Source: Lysinibacillus mangiferihumi (lineage in GTDB: Bacteria; Bacillota; Bacilli; Bacillales_A; Planococcaceae). Taken from it: 64,000 bases of DNA. The stretch covers positions 1 to 64,000 of the forward strand of contig NZ_PYWM01000025.1 in NCBI RefSeq assembly GCF_003049665.1. Direction: 5' to 3'. Made by a program: the position numbers and the translations under genes. A model generated the notes under the pieces. It ran no database searches. It saw nothing but the letters and a program-made list of their open reading frames with translations, and had not been told where the DNA came from. Of the stretch, positions 41,617 through 49,632 are shown piece by piece (positions within the stretch are counted from its first letter, which is position 1; each line of letters begins with the position of its first letter).

Positions 41617-42389
41617 CTGTTCTCGACCTATTTAGCTTGCAGGGGAAAACCGCTATTGTTACAGGTGGTGGTCGTGGACTTGGTGCACAAATTGCGCAAG
41701 GCTTTGCAGAGGCTGGTGCCAACGTTGTGCTGTGCTCACGCAAAGTGGAGGCTTGTGAGGAAATAGCTTCACAACTCGCACAATTGGGTGTCCAGACACT
41801 TGCGCTTGCCTGTGATGTGACGAAACCAGAGGAAATTGCCCATGTTGTGTCACGGACATTAGAAACCTTTGGTAAGATTGATATTTTAGTAAACAATAGT
41901 GGTGCATCATGGGGGGCACCGGCTGTCGATATGCCATACGAGGCATGGCAAAAGGTGTTTGATGTGAACGTCAACGGTACATTTTTAATGACGCAGGCTG
42001 TTGGTAAAGTGATGCTTGCACAAAAAGCGGGGAAAATTATTAATATTGCTTCTATTGCAGGGCTTGGTGGTACACTCCCTGATTTTATGGATACAATTGG
42101 TTATAACGCTAGTAAAGGTGCAGTTATTACGTTAACAAAAGATTTAGCGGTGAAATGGGGACCATCAGGCGTAAACATTAATGCCATTGCCCCTGGATTT
42201 TTCCCAACGAAAATGTCCAATGTTTTAATAGAACGAGGACAAGATTATTTAATGGGGGCTACACCTTTAAAGCGTCTAGGTGCTGAAAATGATTTGAAGG
42301 GCGTTGCATTATTTTTAGCAGCTGCAGCTTCGGATTATGTTACAGGCGAGGTGATTGTGGTAGATGGTGGAATGAGTGCAATTATTTAA
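41613..42389 (+). CDS. SDR-family oxidoreductase
   Basis: 258 aa. NAD(P)-binding [16 protein letters not shown], catalytic Ser-Tyr-Lys in NIASIAG...YNASKGA, and the C-terminal [15 protein letters not shown]. FabG-like 3-hydroxyacyl dehydrogenase/reductase. Coupled to the acyl-CoA dehydrogenase by a 4-bp overlap, it probably acts on a later intermediate of the same acyl-CoA pathway. Confidence 0.92.
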   Translation: MTVLDLFSLQGKTAIVTGGGRGLGAQIAQGFAEAGANVVLCSRKVEACEEIASQLAQLGVQTLALACDVTKPEEIAHVVSRTLETFGKIDILVNNSGASWGAPAVDMPYEAWQKVFDVNVNGTFLMTQAVGKVMLAQKAGKIINIASIAGLGGTLPDFMDTIGYNASKGAVITLTKDLAVKWGPSGVNINAIAPGFFPTKMSNVLIERGQDYLMGATPLKRLGAENDLKGVALFLAAAASDYVTGEVIVVDGGMSAII

Positions 42390-42400
42390 GGGGGGTTCCT

Positions 42401-43447
42401 ATGGATACGATACAAGTAAGGGCAAGTGAACGAATCGATACAGAGCAATTACATGCTTTTTTAAAGCGACATTTCCCAGACTTACCAGAGGGGAAACTAG
42501 AAATTTCTCAATTTAGTGTGGGTCATTCTAATTTAACTTACTGTTTAAAAATAGCGGATTTTGAAATTGTACTTCGCAGGCCACCTCTTGGGCCAGTGGC
42601 AAAAAAAGCGCATGATATGAAGCGTGAATTTACCATTTTATCGGCGCTTCATCCGTTTTTAGCTGTTGTACCAAAACCATATGTATATGTCGATGATGCC
42701 AGCATTATCGGCAGTGACTTTTTCTTAATGGAACGAAAAAAAGGTGTCGTGTTGGACACACGTTTCCCATCAGGGACAGAATCGACAGTAGCACTCGCAC
42801 GTCAATTGTCTGAAAAAATGGTGGAATCACTTGTAGCGCTCCATGCCATTCCATATAAGGAAACGGCTTTAAAGGATATGGTCAAGCCTGAAGGGTTTAT
42901 GGAACGCCAAGTGGTTAGTTGGGTTGACCGTTATGAGAAAGCAAAAACAGCTGAGCTGTCAGAGGTAGCAGCGCTAACGGCTTGGTTAAAGGCTAATATA
43001 CCGACAAATAATGAAGCGACAATTATTCACTATGACTATAAGTTCAACAATGCGATGTTTTCACAAGATTACTCAGAAATGATTGGGCTTTTTGATTGGG
43101 AAATGACAACAGTAGGTGATCCGTTAGCAGATCTCGGTGTTGCGATGAGTTATTGGATGCATCCAGATGATCCAAAAATGTTGTTGTATGCACTAGGGGA
43201 GCCACCAATTACGGTTCATCCTGGATTTTATTCAAGAGAGGAATTTATTGCGCACTATGCGGAGAAAAGTGGTCGTGATGTCTCAACAATCGGCTATTAT
43301 ATAACGTTTGCTTATTTTAAATTAGCGGTCATTTGCCAACAAATTTATTATCGTTATGTCAACGGACAAACGAAAGACGATCGTTTCGCACAAATGGATA
43401 CGATGGTAGCTGCACTTATGCAGCAAGCAGCTAAAAGTATTAAATAG
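42401..43447 (+). CDS. APH-type phosphotransferase (ACAD10/11 kinase-like)
   Basis: 348 aa, aminoglycoside-phosphotransferase fold. ATP-site residues in VGHSNLTYCLKI, catalytic loop IIHYDYKFNNAMF (HxDxxxxN) and DWEMTTVGDPLADLG. In mammals ACAD10/11 fuse this kinase to an acyl-CoA dehydrogenase and phosphorylate 4-hydroxyacyl-CoAs. The operon here, kinase plus ACAD plus SDR, fits the same route for 4-hydroxy fatty acids. AGGGGGG ribosome binding site; terminator behind. Confidence 0.88.
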   Translation: MDTIQVRASERIDTEQLHAFLKRHFPDLPEGKLEISQFSVGHSNLTYCLKIADFEIVLRRPPLGPVAKKAHDMKREFTILSALHPFLAVVPKPYVYVDDASIIGSDFFLMERKKGVVLDTRFPSGTESTVALARQLSEKMVESLVALHAIPYKETALKDMVKPEGFMERQVVSWVDRYEKAKTAELSEVAALTAWLKANIPTNNEATIIHYDYKFNNAMFSQDYSEMIGLFDWEMTTVGDPLADLGVAMSYWMHPDDPKMLLYALGEPPITVHPGFYSREEFIAHYAEKSGRDVSTIGYYITFAYFKLAVICQQIYYRYVNGQTKDDRFAQMDTMVAALMQQAAKSIK

Positions 43448-43472
43448 AAGTAGGTTAATAGAGGTAGTTTGA

Positions 43473-43516
43473 TTGTAGATGCTCCTAATCTTGGGGAGCA
43501 TCTACAATCTTTTTTT
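43473..43516 (+). terminator. Terminator of the acyl-CoA operon
   Basis: TTGTAGATGCTCC pairs with GGGGAGCATCTACAA over a short loop, followed by seven T. Confidence 0.9.
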
Positions 43517-43763
43517 GTTGGTGTCTAATTTAATTGATAGATAACAACTACAGATTATCCGACACTATATTTTATAGTTTTAAATTATCCACTCGCACCA
43601 ACTTTATTATGCAATACAAAATATTCACGATAAAGAATTAAAAGAGGGGGAATGTTTGTTCTGTTTTGGAGTTTATCATACACTACAGGGGAAAATCAAG
43701 GCCAATTAATATGAAAAAACCATAACGATTTATTATTGTAATCCTTTTCCGCCTCCACAGTAC

Positions 43764-43796
43764 GACAAAAAAGAGCAGACGATTTTGTCTACTCTT
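43764..43796 (-). terminator. Terminator of the secreted-protein pseudogene
   Basis: On the minus strand AGAGTAGAC, AAAATC loop, GTCTGCTCT, then TTTTTT. It lies about 25 bp after the downstream stop codon at 43821, supporting that point as the original gene end. Confidence 0.75.
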
Positions 43797-43820
43797 CTTC
43801 AAGTCATTTGATTATTTTCA

Positions 43821-44756
43821 TCATTTATTAAAGAATCTAGTGCACGCATACAAACCTGTAACACCTGTAATTTCTGCTGCTAAACTACGTAATGCTGATC
43901 CACCCACACGTAATTTTTCTTCCCAAGATGTAGCACCCGCAATTAATTTTGCACTTTCTTTAAAACCACCGAGAGCTTTAATATAATTTTTCACTCTAAT
44001 AATTTTAGCTGCTACAAATAAATTTGAACTGACAAATCAAGCTAAAGCTGTACCACATGCTCCTATCGCAACCCAATCTGGATCTGCCAATACAGGAAAT
44101 GCAGTATTTTCATTAAAATTCACGGTTTGAATTAAAGTGTTATCAACCACTTCATAATAAGTGGGTACATCTACACCATTAACATCAACTGCCCAAGCTT
44201 TCCCAAAAACACTTTGAATAATGTTATTTTCATCTACAATAAAGACTTCTTCTGTATCTAACTCATTTCCAGGGACGTCTCCAAAGTAGTCAGCAGATGA
44301 AATAAGCCTATGTCCTTCTGGCATATCCAACTCAAATTTATATTCTTTTGGAGCACTTGAATTTTTAATATTTACAATACTTCTAACGCCAAACTCCGTC
44401 GGTTGCAAAATCAAGTCTACTGGACCGTCATTCTTATACTCATAGCTGCCTGATTCTGTAATTGTAGGTTTACTTAACTTCATATTATTCGGTACACCAA
44501 TTTTTAAATCTTCTCCGGTCCCCTTACTTTTCAGAAGAATTCCATCATCAAACTCACTTGGTAGATTAATAATATTAAAATCATTTTCCGCAACACCATT
44601 TTCGTTTGCTTTAATTAAATCATTAGTACCAGTAATTTCTTCTGTCTTAATAGACGCTGAAGGAACTAGTGAATGTGCATATGTAGCACTACTTAAAGTT
44701 GCACTCAATAAAAGAAAAGCGGCAAATAAACTAGTTATTTTTAGTGTTAATTTCAT
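43821..44756 (-). pseudogene. Secreted bacteriocin-like protein gene split by TGA
   Basis: ATG 44756 (AGGAGGGG site) opens a signal peptide (MKLTLKITSLFAAFLLLSAT, ending TYA) and a 239-aa product that stops at TGA 44037-44039. The same frame stays open for 72 more codons (FVSSNLFVAAKIIRVKNYIK, then WEEKLRVGGSALRSLAAEIT) to 43821. The two parts make one 311-aa frame, and the stop sits where TGG (Trp) is expected before FVSSNLF. The hydrophobic C-terminus after a long acidic proregion resembles bacteriocin-type secreted proteins, so the lost part is probably the active domain. It is divergent from the repeat cassette at 44847. Confidence 0.7.
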
Positions 44757-44846
44757 ATCATGCCCCTCCTAAGTGTGTTATAATTCATATACTAGATTAA
44801 ATTAACTGAAATATCAAATAATTTAAAGCTAGAAAGGGTGCCTCGT

Positions 44847-45083
44847 ATGTCTTGCAAATATAATAAATATGTAAGTTTTATTACTGCAATAACTCTCCTT
44901 TTACTAATTTTATTCTTTACTAATAAAGTCAGCAAAGAGGTGTTTTTACTCTTATATGTGCCTTTAAGTATAGCAATGCTAATCTTTGGAATTTTGGTGC
45001 TTAAAAACACTTTGAAAGATAAAGAAGATATAGATTTACATACATCAGAAATTAAAAGACGAAGCTTTCGCAAATGTCGATAA
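44847..45083 (+). CDS. Small two-TM protein, cassette copy 1
   Basis: 78 aa from ATG 44847 (GAAAGGG site): MSCKYNKYVSFITAITLLLL, two helices up to about residue 50, then a charged tail. It overlaps the following DUF2019-like gene by 10 bp. An almost identical protein is encoded at 46383, and a decayed copy at 47826. Divergent from the secreted-protein pseudogene, so an immunity role is possible. Confidence 0.7.
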   Translation: MSCKYNKYVSFITAITLLLLILFFTNKVSKEVFLLLYVPLSIAMLIFGILVLKNTLKDKEDIDLHTSEIKRRSFRKCR

Positions 45084-45517
45084 GCTTTTTTGATACTATT
45101 GTTAGTTTAAAATGTCTGAATGAAATAATAGTAGGTGATAATGTGCAAGATGAGAAAATATTAATTGAAACATTTATCAAACATGCCTTAATAGCAGAAC
45201 AAACACAGATGACTGGAGATTATAAAAGAGGAAATAAATCAAATAAGGCGTTGCTAGCTATTTTGGATCAATTAAAGCAATCATCTGAACTTGCAACAGC
45301 CGTGTTAGATGAGTTGTTTTTACATGAAAATTCTTTTGTCTTATATGTTTGCAGTATCTATGCAATTATAGTGGACTATCGCAGAGCTGATGCTGTAAAA
45401 ATGCTTGAAAAGATTGCAGGAATCGAACAGAATAATATGACCGGTTTTCATGCCGGCATAGTTCTTGAACAATATGAATCCGGTGAACTTTTTAAACTGT
45501 ATGGCGTATGTAAATAA
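45074..45517 (+). CDS. DUF2019-like protein, cassette copy 1
   Basis: 147 aa, soluble and helical. Features: FIKHALIAEQTQMTGDYKRGNK, LLAILDQLKQSSELATAVLDEL and the HEAT-like half AIIVDYRRADAVKMLEKIAG. This fits DUF2019, small helical-repeat proteins often found in immunity clusters. It starts within the end of the small membrane protein gene, so the two are coupled. Copy 2 (46610) differs in about ten residues, mostly near the C-terminus (NNMTGFHAG versus NMTSFEAS). Confidence 0.7.
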   Translation: MSISFFDTIVSLKCLNEIIVGDNVQDEKILIETFIKHALIAEQTQMTGDYKRGNKSNKALLAILDQLKQSSELATAVLDELFLHENSFVLYVCSIYAIIVDYRRADAVKMLEKIAGIEQNNMTGFHAGIVLEQYESGELFKLYGVCK

Positions 45518-45594
45518 GCTACCACTAAGGAAATGGCTCAGCGATAAATATATGAGGGTCTTTTTTCTAAATTAACTTAAAAGTGGTGATATAG

Positions 45595-45993
45595 ATGGAT
45601 AGTCAAATGTGTTTACTAATGGAGGTTCATGATTTAATTGAAGAATCCTCTAAAATGGGTGATAGCCTACGAAATCCAGAAAACGCGATGATAGGCATAG
45701 AGGATGAGCTTAAATTAACTGCTGAGGAAATGAAAGCGTTAAAAGCAAATGAATTTGATTTTCATAGTATTTGTGGCATTGAAAAGATTGTTCGCGATCG
45801 GATGCTTTCAACCTTTTTTCACTTTTTCTGTATTATAGATGGTGTTGGTGATCCTAAATTTAGAAAAGATAATACGGTGTGGTTAGGGATGAAATTAGAA
45901 CAGAGAGGTCTAGATGATGAGCGAGAGCACGAGGAATTTCTACACGATATGCTATATGAAGCATATTGGAAATGGCAAGAATTGAAATCTTAA
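45595..45993 (+). CDS. Soluble protein of unknown function, third cassette gene
   Basis: 132 aa from ATG 45595 (GTGGTGAT site). Acidic and helical: ELKLTAEEMKALKANEFDFH, DRMLSTFFHFFCIIDGVGDP, and an acidic C-terminus (DEREHEEFLHDML). It resembles small immunity-type proteins in having no motif but conserved aromatic patches. The repeat that carries copy 2 ends exactly at the position of this gene's start (GATATAGAT), so it is present only once. Confidence 0.6.
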   Translation: MDSQMCLLMEVHDLIEESSKMGDSLRNPENAMIGIEDELKLTAEEMKALKANEFDFHSICGIEKIVRDRMLSTFFHFFCIIDGVGDPKFRKDNTVWLGMKLEQRGLDDEREHEEFLHDMLYEAYWKWQELKS

Positions 45994-46047
45994 GATTGTA
46001 GATTTGATTTGTGGAAAGATTTTTAACTATCCATTAAGATAATCAAT

Positions 46048-46090
46048 AAAAGTACTTTAAACAAAGATATACCTGTTTAGAGTACTTTTA
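46048..46090 (+). terminator. Terminator after cassette copy 1
   Basis: AAAAGTACTTTAAACA pairs with TGTTTAGAGTACTTTT over a 10-nt loop. Confidence 0.8.
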
Positions 46091-46157
46091 TTGCATTAAA
46101 ATGGTTACAGTCTAGGCTGTATGGTTTGATGCAAATGAGGATAGATAAACATTACTA

Positions 46158-46247
46158 TTAATTGCTAAGACTATAGAATGATAGCAGTCCTAAACAGAAA
46201 ATGAAGAATAATGTTAAAAAAATAAAGAAAATAGTTTTACTTTTCAC
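46158..46247 (-). CDS. 29-aa hydrophobic peptide
   Basis: GTG 46247 with a GAGAGGTG site and 6-nt gap encodes MKSKTIFFIFLTLFFIFCLG and LLSFYSLSN, a single membrane helix with a basic N-terminus. Size, charge and isolation resemble type I toxin peptides or small membrane regulators. It lies between the two cassette copies, in the opposite direction. The support is the ribosome binding site and composition only. Confidence 0.45.
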   Translation of the reverse strand: MKSKTIFFIFLTLFFIFCLGLLSFYSLSN

Positions 46248-46382
46248 AAAATTCACCTCTCTCTTGCTCTTATCTGTTTCTGAAGTACCTAATAAATGTT
46301 CATATGTAGAACTACCTAATTTATATACTAGAATTAAATAACTGAAAAATCAAATAATTAAAAGTTGGAAAGGGTGCATCGT

Positions 46383-46619
46383 ATGTCTTGCAAATATAAT
46401 AAATATGTAAGTTTTATTACTGCAATAACTCTCCTTTTACTAATTCTATTCTTTACTAATAAAGTCAGCAAAGAGGTGTTTTTACTCTTATATGTGCCTT
46501 TAAGTATAGCAATGCTAATCTTTGGAATTTTGGTGCTTAAAAACACTTTGAAAGATAAAGAAGATATAGATTTACATACATCAGAAATTAAAAGACGAAG
46601 CTTTCGCAAATGTCGATAA
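46383..46619 (+). CDS. Small two-TM protein, cassette copy 2
   Basis: 78 aa from ATG 46383. The protein is the same as copy 1 over its visible length (MSCKYNKYVSFITAITLLLL through RRSFRKCR), although the DNA differs at a few positions. It overlaps the DUF2019-like copy by 10 bp. Such strict conservation next to divergence in its partner suggests that selection, or recent copying, keeps it constant. Confidence 0.7.
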   Translation: MSCKYNKYVSFITAITLLLLILFFTNKVSKEVFLLLYVPLSIAMLIFGILVLKNTLKDKEDIDLHTSEIKRRSFRKCR

Positions 46620-47050
46620 GCTTTTTTGATACTATTGTTAGTTTAAAATGTCTGAATGAAATAATAGTAGGTGATAATGTGCAAGATGAGAAAATATTAA
46701 TTGAAACATTTATCAAACATGCCTTAATAGCAGAACAAACACAGATGACAGGAGATTATAAAAGAGGAAACAAATCCAATAAGGCGCTGCTTGCTATTTT
46801 GGAGCAACTAAAGCAATCATCTGAACTTGCAACAGCCGTGTTAGATGAGTTGTTTCTACATGAAAATCCTTTTGTCTTATATGTTTGCAGTATTTATGCA
46901 ATTATAGTGGACTATCGCAGAGCTGAAGCTTTAAAAATGCTTGAAAAGATTGCAGGAATCGAACAGAATATGACCAGTTTTGAGGCAAGCATAGTTCTTG
47001 AACAATATGAATCTGGGGAACTTTTTAAACTGTATGGCGTAAATAAATAA
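46610..47050 (+). CDS. DUF2019-like protein, cassette copy 2
   Basis: 146 aa. The first two thirds equal copy 1 with few changes (LAILEQLKQ, HENPFVLY). The last third differs more and lacks one Asn (EQNMTSFEASIVLEQ). Soluble helical-repeat protein, coupled to the small membrane protein before it. The variation pattern is what would be expected if the C-terminal part binds a variable partner. Confidence 0.7.
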   Translation: MSISFFDTIVSLKCLNEIIVGDNVQDEKILIETFIKHALIAEQTQMTGDYKRGNKSNKALLAILEQLKQSSELATAVLDELFLHENPFVLYVCSIYAIIVDYRRAEALKMLEKIAGIEQNMTSFEASIVLEQYESGELFKLYGVNK

Positions 47051-47277
47051 CAGCTACCACTAAGGAAATGGCCCAGCAATGATAGTTGAGGATTTTTTTC
47101 GAAATTAACTTAAAAGTGGTGATATAGATTATTCAGCCTAGACTTTTTTATTTCAAGAAATATAACACTTACCAATAGTAAATTTTTATAGTAGTCTGAA
47201 TTATAATAATATTGAAAATAATGAGGTTATTAGTTATAATCAAAATGATTTATAATATAAAGGAGATGATGAAGGAA

Positions 47278-47700
47278 ATGAAGAGGCTAAGTATTTTGTT
47301 GTGTGCGTTTACATTAGTTTTTGGAATTTTTGCATTTTCAGGAATCTCTTTAGCTGCCGAGGAAACAAGCTTTAATGATGTTGAGGAATTTACACCAATA
47401 GCAGAACCAGTAACAGAACTACCTCTTGGTTTTGACATCAATAAAGAATATGAAGATGGAGAAATAATATCAGAGACAATCACTAAATCTGATATTAATC
47501 CAAGAGGTTTTTATCTTTATGCAGATGCATCGCATCAAGTGTACTACACATTTAATAGCTCTATACCAACATTGTATCCTTACGAAAAATGGATTGATGG
47601 ATATTTATATAAAGGAAATCTAAGATTACAAGGAGCTGTGCCAGCGGGAAAGGGTTATTTAGCTACATATAGTGGAAAGATTTCTACATTTATTAACTAA
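47278..47700 (+). CDS. Small secreted protein
   Basis: 140 aa from ATG 47278; two further ATGs lie inside the AAAGGAG site. Signal peptide (1-25, ending LAA), acidic segment (EETSFNDVEEFTPIAEPVTE) and a Tyr-rich, beta-like C-terminal part (YLYADASHQVYYTF... YLYKGNLRLQGAV). No Cys in the mature part. It resembles secreted beta-proteins common next to bacteriocin and immunity loci, but I cannot name a family. Confidence 0.65.
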   Translation: MKRLSILLCAFTLVFGIFAFSGISLAAEETSFNDVEEFTPIAEPVTELPLGFDINKEYEDGEIISETITKSDINPRGFYLYADASHQVYYTFNSSIPTLYPYEKWIDGYLYKGNLRLQGAVPAGKGYLATYSGKISTFIN

Positions 47701-47719
47701 AATAAGGTTCTGCTATACA

Positions 47720-47760
47720 AGAAAAGCCACGTTCATTTATATGCGCGTGGCTATTTTTGT
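47720..47760 (+). terminator. Terminator of the secreted-protein gene
   Basis: AAAAGCCACG pairs with CGTGGCTATTTTT, followed by more T. It starts about 20 bp after the stop. Confidence 0.75.
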
Positions 47761-47805
47761 TAAAACTGTTTATTCAAGACTATTTGTGAATTACCCTATT
47801 TAAAA

Positions 47806-48181
47806 AGGTAGAAAGGGTGCATTGTATGTCTTACAAATATAATAAATATGTAAGCTTTATTACTGCGACAACTTCCTTGTACTAATTTTATTCTTTACTA
47901 ATAAAGTAAGCAAAGAGGTGTTTTTCCTCTTATTTGCTCCTCTAAGTATAGCAATGTTAATCTTTGGAATTTTGGAGTTTAAAAACACAACGAAATATTG
48001 ATTTACATGCAGCAGAAATTAAAAGACGACTAAAAAAAGAATGAAAACGAAGTAGTATGTCTACATTCATACAACAGAAAATGATAGCTTTTGCAAATGT
48101 CGGTAAGCTTATGTGATACTCTTGTTGATTACAAAGCCTGACTTGTTAAACTACTAATAGTAGGTGATGATGAGCAGGTAT
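47806..48181 (+). pseudogene. Decayed third cassette copy
   Basis: Starts with the same GTAGAAAGGGTGCATTGTATG leader and reads MSYKYNKYVSFITATTSLY before a stop. Small deletions and frameshifts follow: a CTCCTTTTA stretch became CTTGTA, and the LKNTLKDKEDIDL part is missing. A later piece matches the start of the DUF2019-like gene (GCTTTTGCAAATGTCGGTAA, then TAGTAGGTGATGAT). Neither gene is usable. Confidence 0.8.
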
Positions 48182-48248
48182 TAAACGATTGTAGATTCGG
48201 TTTATGCAACCGTTTAACGCCACAAACATGTATGGAGATAAACAAATA

Positions 48249-48288
48249 AAAGCACGCTAAATAGAATAGTTCTGTTTAGCGTGCCTTT
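48249..48288. terminator. Terminator near the GNAT gene
   Basis: GCACGCTAAA pairs with TTTAGCGTGC, with a CTTTTC tail on the plus strand. It also lies immediately downstream of the minus-strand GNAT gene, so may serve both directions. Confidence 0.7.
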
Positions 48289-48293
48289 TCAAT

Positions 48294-48863
48294 TTATTTA
48301 TTGTACTCCTCTTGCAAAATGCTGTAAATTTCCAAATCAACAATACCTTTACCAGACCAGAAAGAAGCTTGTCTTAATAAACCTTCTTTCATAAAGCCAC
48401 TTTTTAAAAGCACTTTTTTTGACGCATCGTTCATCGGCATAACTTCCGCTTGAATTCTATTAATGTTAGCTTCATCAAATAAAAATTTACAAATGGTTTG
48501 TACAGATTCTGTTGCAATGCCCTTATTCCAATAGTCCTCTGCTAAATAGTAGCCGATTGTTACCATATTTACTTTTTGGTTAAAATCCATCGCTTCGATT
48601 ATACCGACTAAAGAATCTGGTTGATCTTTATAAAAAATCCCCCATTTCACTCTACTTCTTTTCGTGAAGTCACGTTCAAAATGACTAATCATTTTTTGGA
48701 CAGTCTGAATATTGTGTTTCGGGATAATGCCACAATACTCAAATACTTTTTCATTATCGTAGATAGCGAATAACATGTCTAAATGGCTTTCTTCTATTTT
48801 TTTAAATTGTAGGTTGCTAGAATGTAATAGTGGGAAGCTTTCAAAGATTTTTTCTACATTCAT
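48294..48863 (-). CDS. GNAT acetyltransferase (RimJ/RimL type)
   Basis: 189 aa from ATG 48863 (AAAGGAG, 8-nt gap). The family order is seen: substrate region LQFKKIEESHLDMLFAIYDN, VNMVTIGYYLAEDYWNKGIA with the acetyl-CoA loop (NKGIATES), and NDASKKVLLKSGFMKEG. It would N-acetylate a ribosomal protein, antibiotic or other amine. It stands alone between the cassette relic and the Ca-ATPase region. Confidence 0.9.
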   Translation of the reverse strand: MNVEKIFESFPLLHSSNLQFKKIEESHLDMLFAIYDNEKVFEYCGIIPKHNIQTVQKMISHFERDFTKRSRVKWGIFYKDQPDSLVGIIEAMDFNQKVNMVTIGYYLAEDYWNKGIATESVQTICKFLFDEANINRIQAEVMPMNDASKKVLLKSGFMKEGLLRQASFWSGKGIVDLEIYSILQEEYNK

Positions 48864-49632
48864 TGGATTTTCTCCTTTGCTTGTCATTTGGCGAGATTGT
48901 TTTAATGATTTGGAATTTTCATATGGGAAAGCTATTTAAATGAGGATGTATTTAATATTTTCTAGTTAAACCATTATATTGTAAAATGGGGATCAAGTAA
49001 ATATGAAACAAAAAAAGCTGCATCGTATAAAATACGCTGCAGCTTCGAATTGGTTTGTGCCCTTTGATGGTGCTACTGAAAGAAGTATACCATAGAATAA
49101 TAAAAAATTGTGATATTTATGTATTATAAATCTTTTGAAATCAATAGAGTACGTGATGTCATCTTTTTTTAATAGCCAATCACAGGTGTCTGTCACTAGT
49201 AATTAGCTTTCTACATATTATGGAAATCTAGTCCTTGATAAATTATTTACCCATAGCCCCTCTTGATGTTGAACGTCGAGAGGGGCTTGTTATTTTGTTT
49301 GCGAGAGCAAAGTTAGCTTTGTCAATCGGACAAAAAATTTAATCTCTCTATCAATTATTATCATACTGGATTAGGACACGGAATAGATTGTTATAGTTCT
49401 ACTATTAGGGATATGGAGTCGAGAGCAAAAGAGCACATAATTTTTAATACTATGTAACAGAAATCGCGGCTTGTAATAGAAAAAATACAAGTCAAAAGGG
49501 GTCAAGTGATAGAAACGACATTTTGATAGCTAAAAGACTGTGCAATAATGATGTTTTCCTTCTATTGCAATAGTCCGCTCTATGTTGAATAACACAACTA
49601 TTATTAATAATTTACACTGGAAGGAGAATCAA
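48864..49632. other. Intergenic region with two strong hairpins
   Basis: About 770 bp with no supported gene. At 49009-49048 a hairpin (AAAGCTGCATCGTAT/ATACGCTGCAGCTT) ends in T7 on the minus strand, so it can terminate a minus-strand RNA. At 49254-49288 a stem AGCCCCTCT/AGAGGGGCT is followed by TTGTTATTTT on the plus strand. Upstream DNA between them might encode a short RNA, but nothing else supports it. The promoter of the ATPase gene should lie in 49400-49600. Confidence 0.45.

Larger units (their letters stand above)
44800..45595 (+). repeat. Cassette direct repeat, copy 1
   Basis: About 790 bp, from CTAGATTAAATTAACTGAAA to AAAGTGGTGATATAGAT, repeated at 46330-47129 with only scattered differences, some of them in spacer DNA. 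A decayed third copy starts at 47806. It carries the small membrane protein and the DUF2019-like gene. Confidence 0.88.
46330..47129 (+). repeat. Cassette direct repeat, copy 2
   Basis: Matches 44800-45595 from just before the ribosome binding site of the small membrane protein to GATATAGAT, where similarity ends abruptly at the start codon of the third cassette gene. A recent duplication is likely, since synonymous and spacer positions are mostly the same. Confidence 0.88.

Noticed and set aside
48993-49196. 67-codon minus-strand frame
   Set aside because: No ribosome binding site and its 3' part coincides with a terminator hairpin; not coding.
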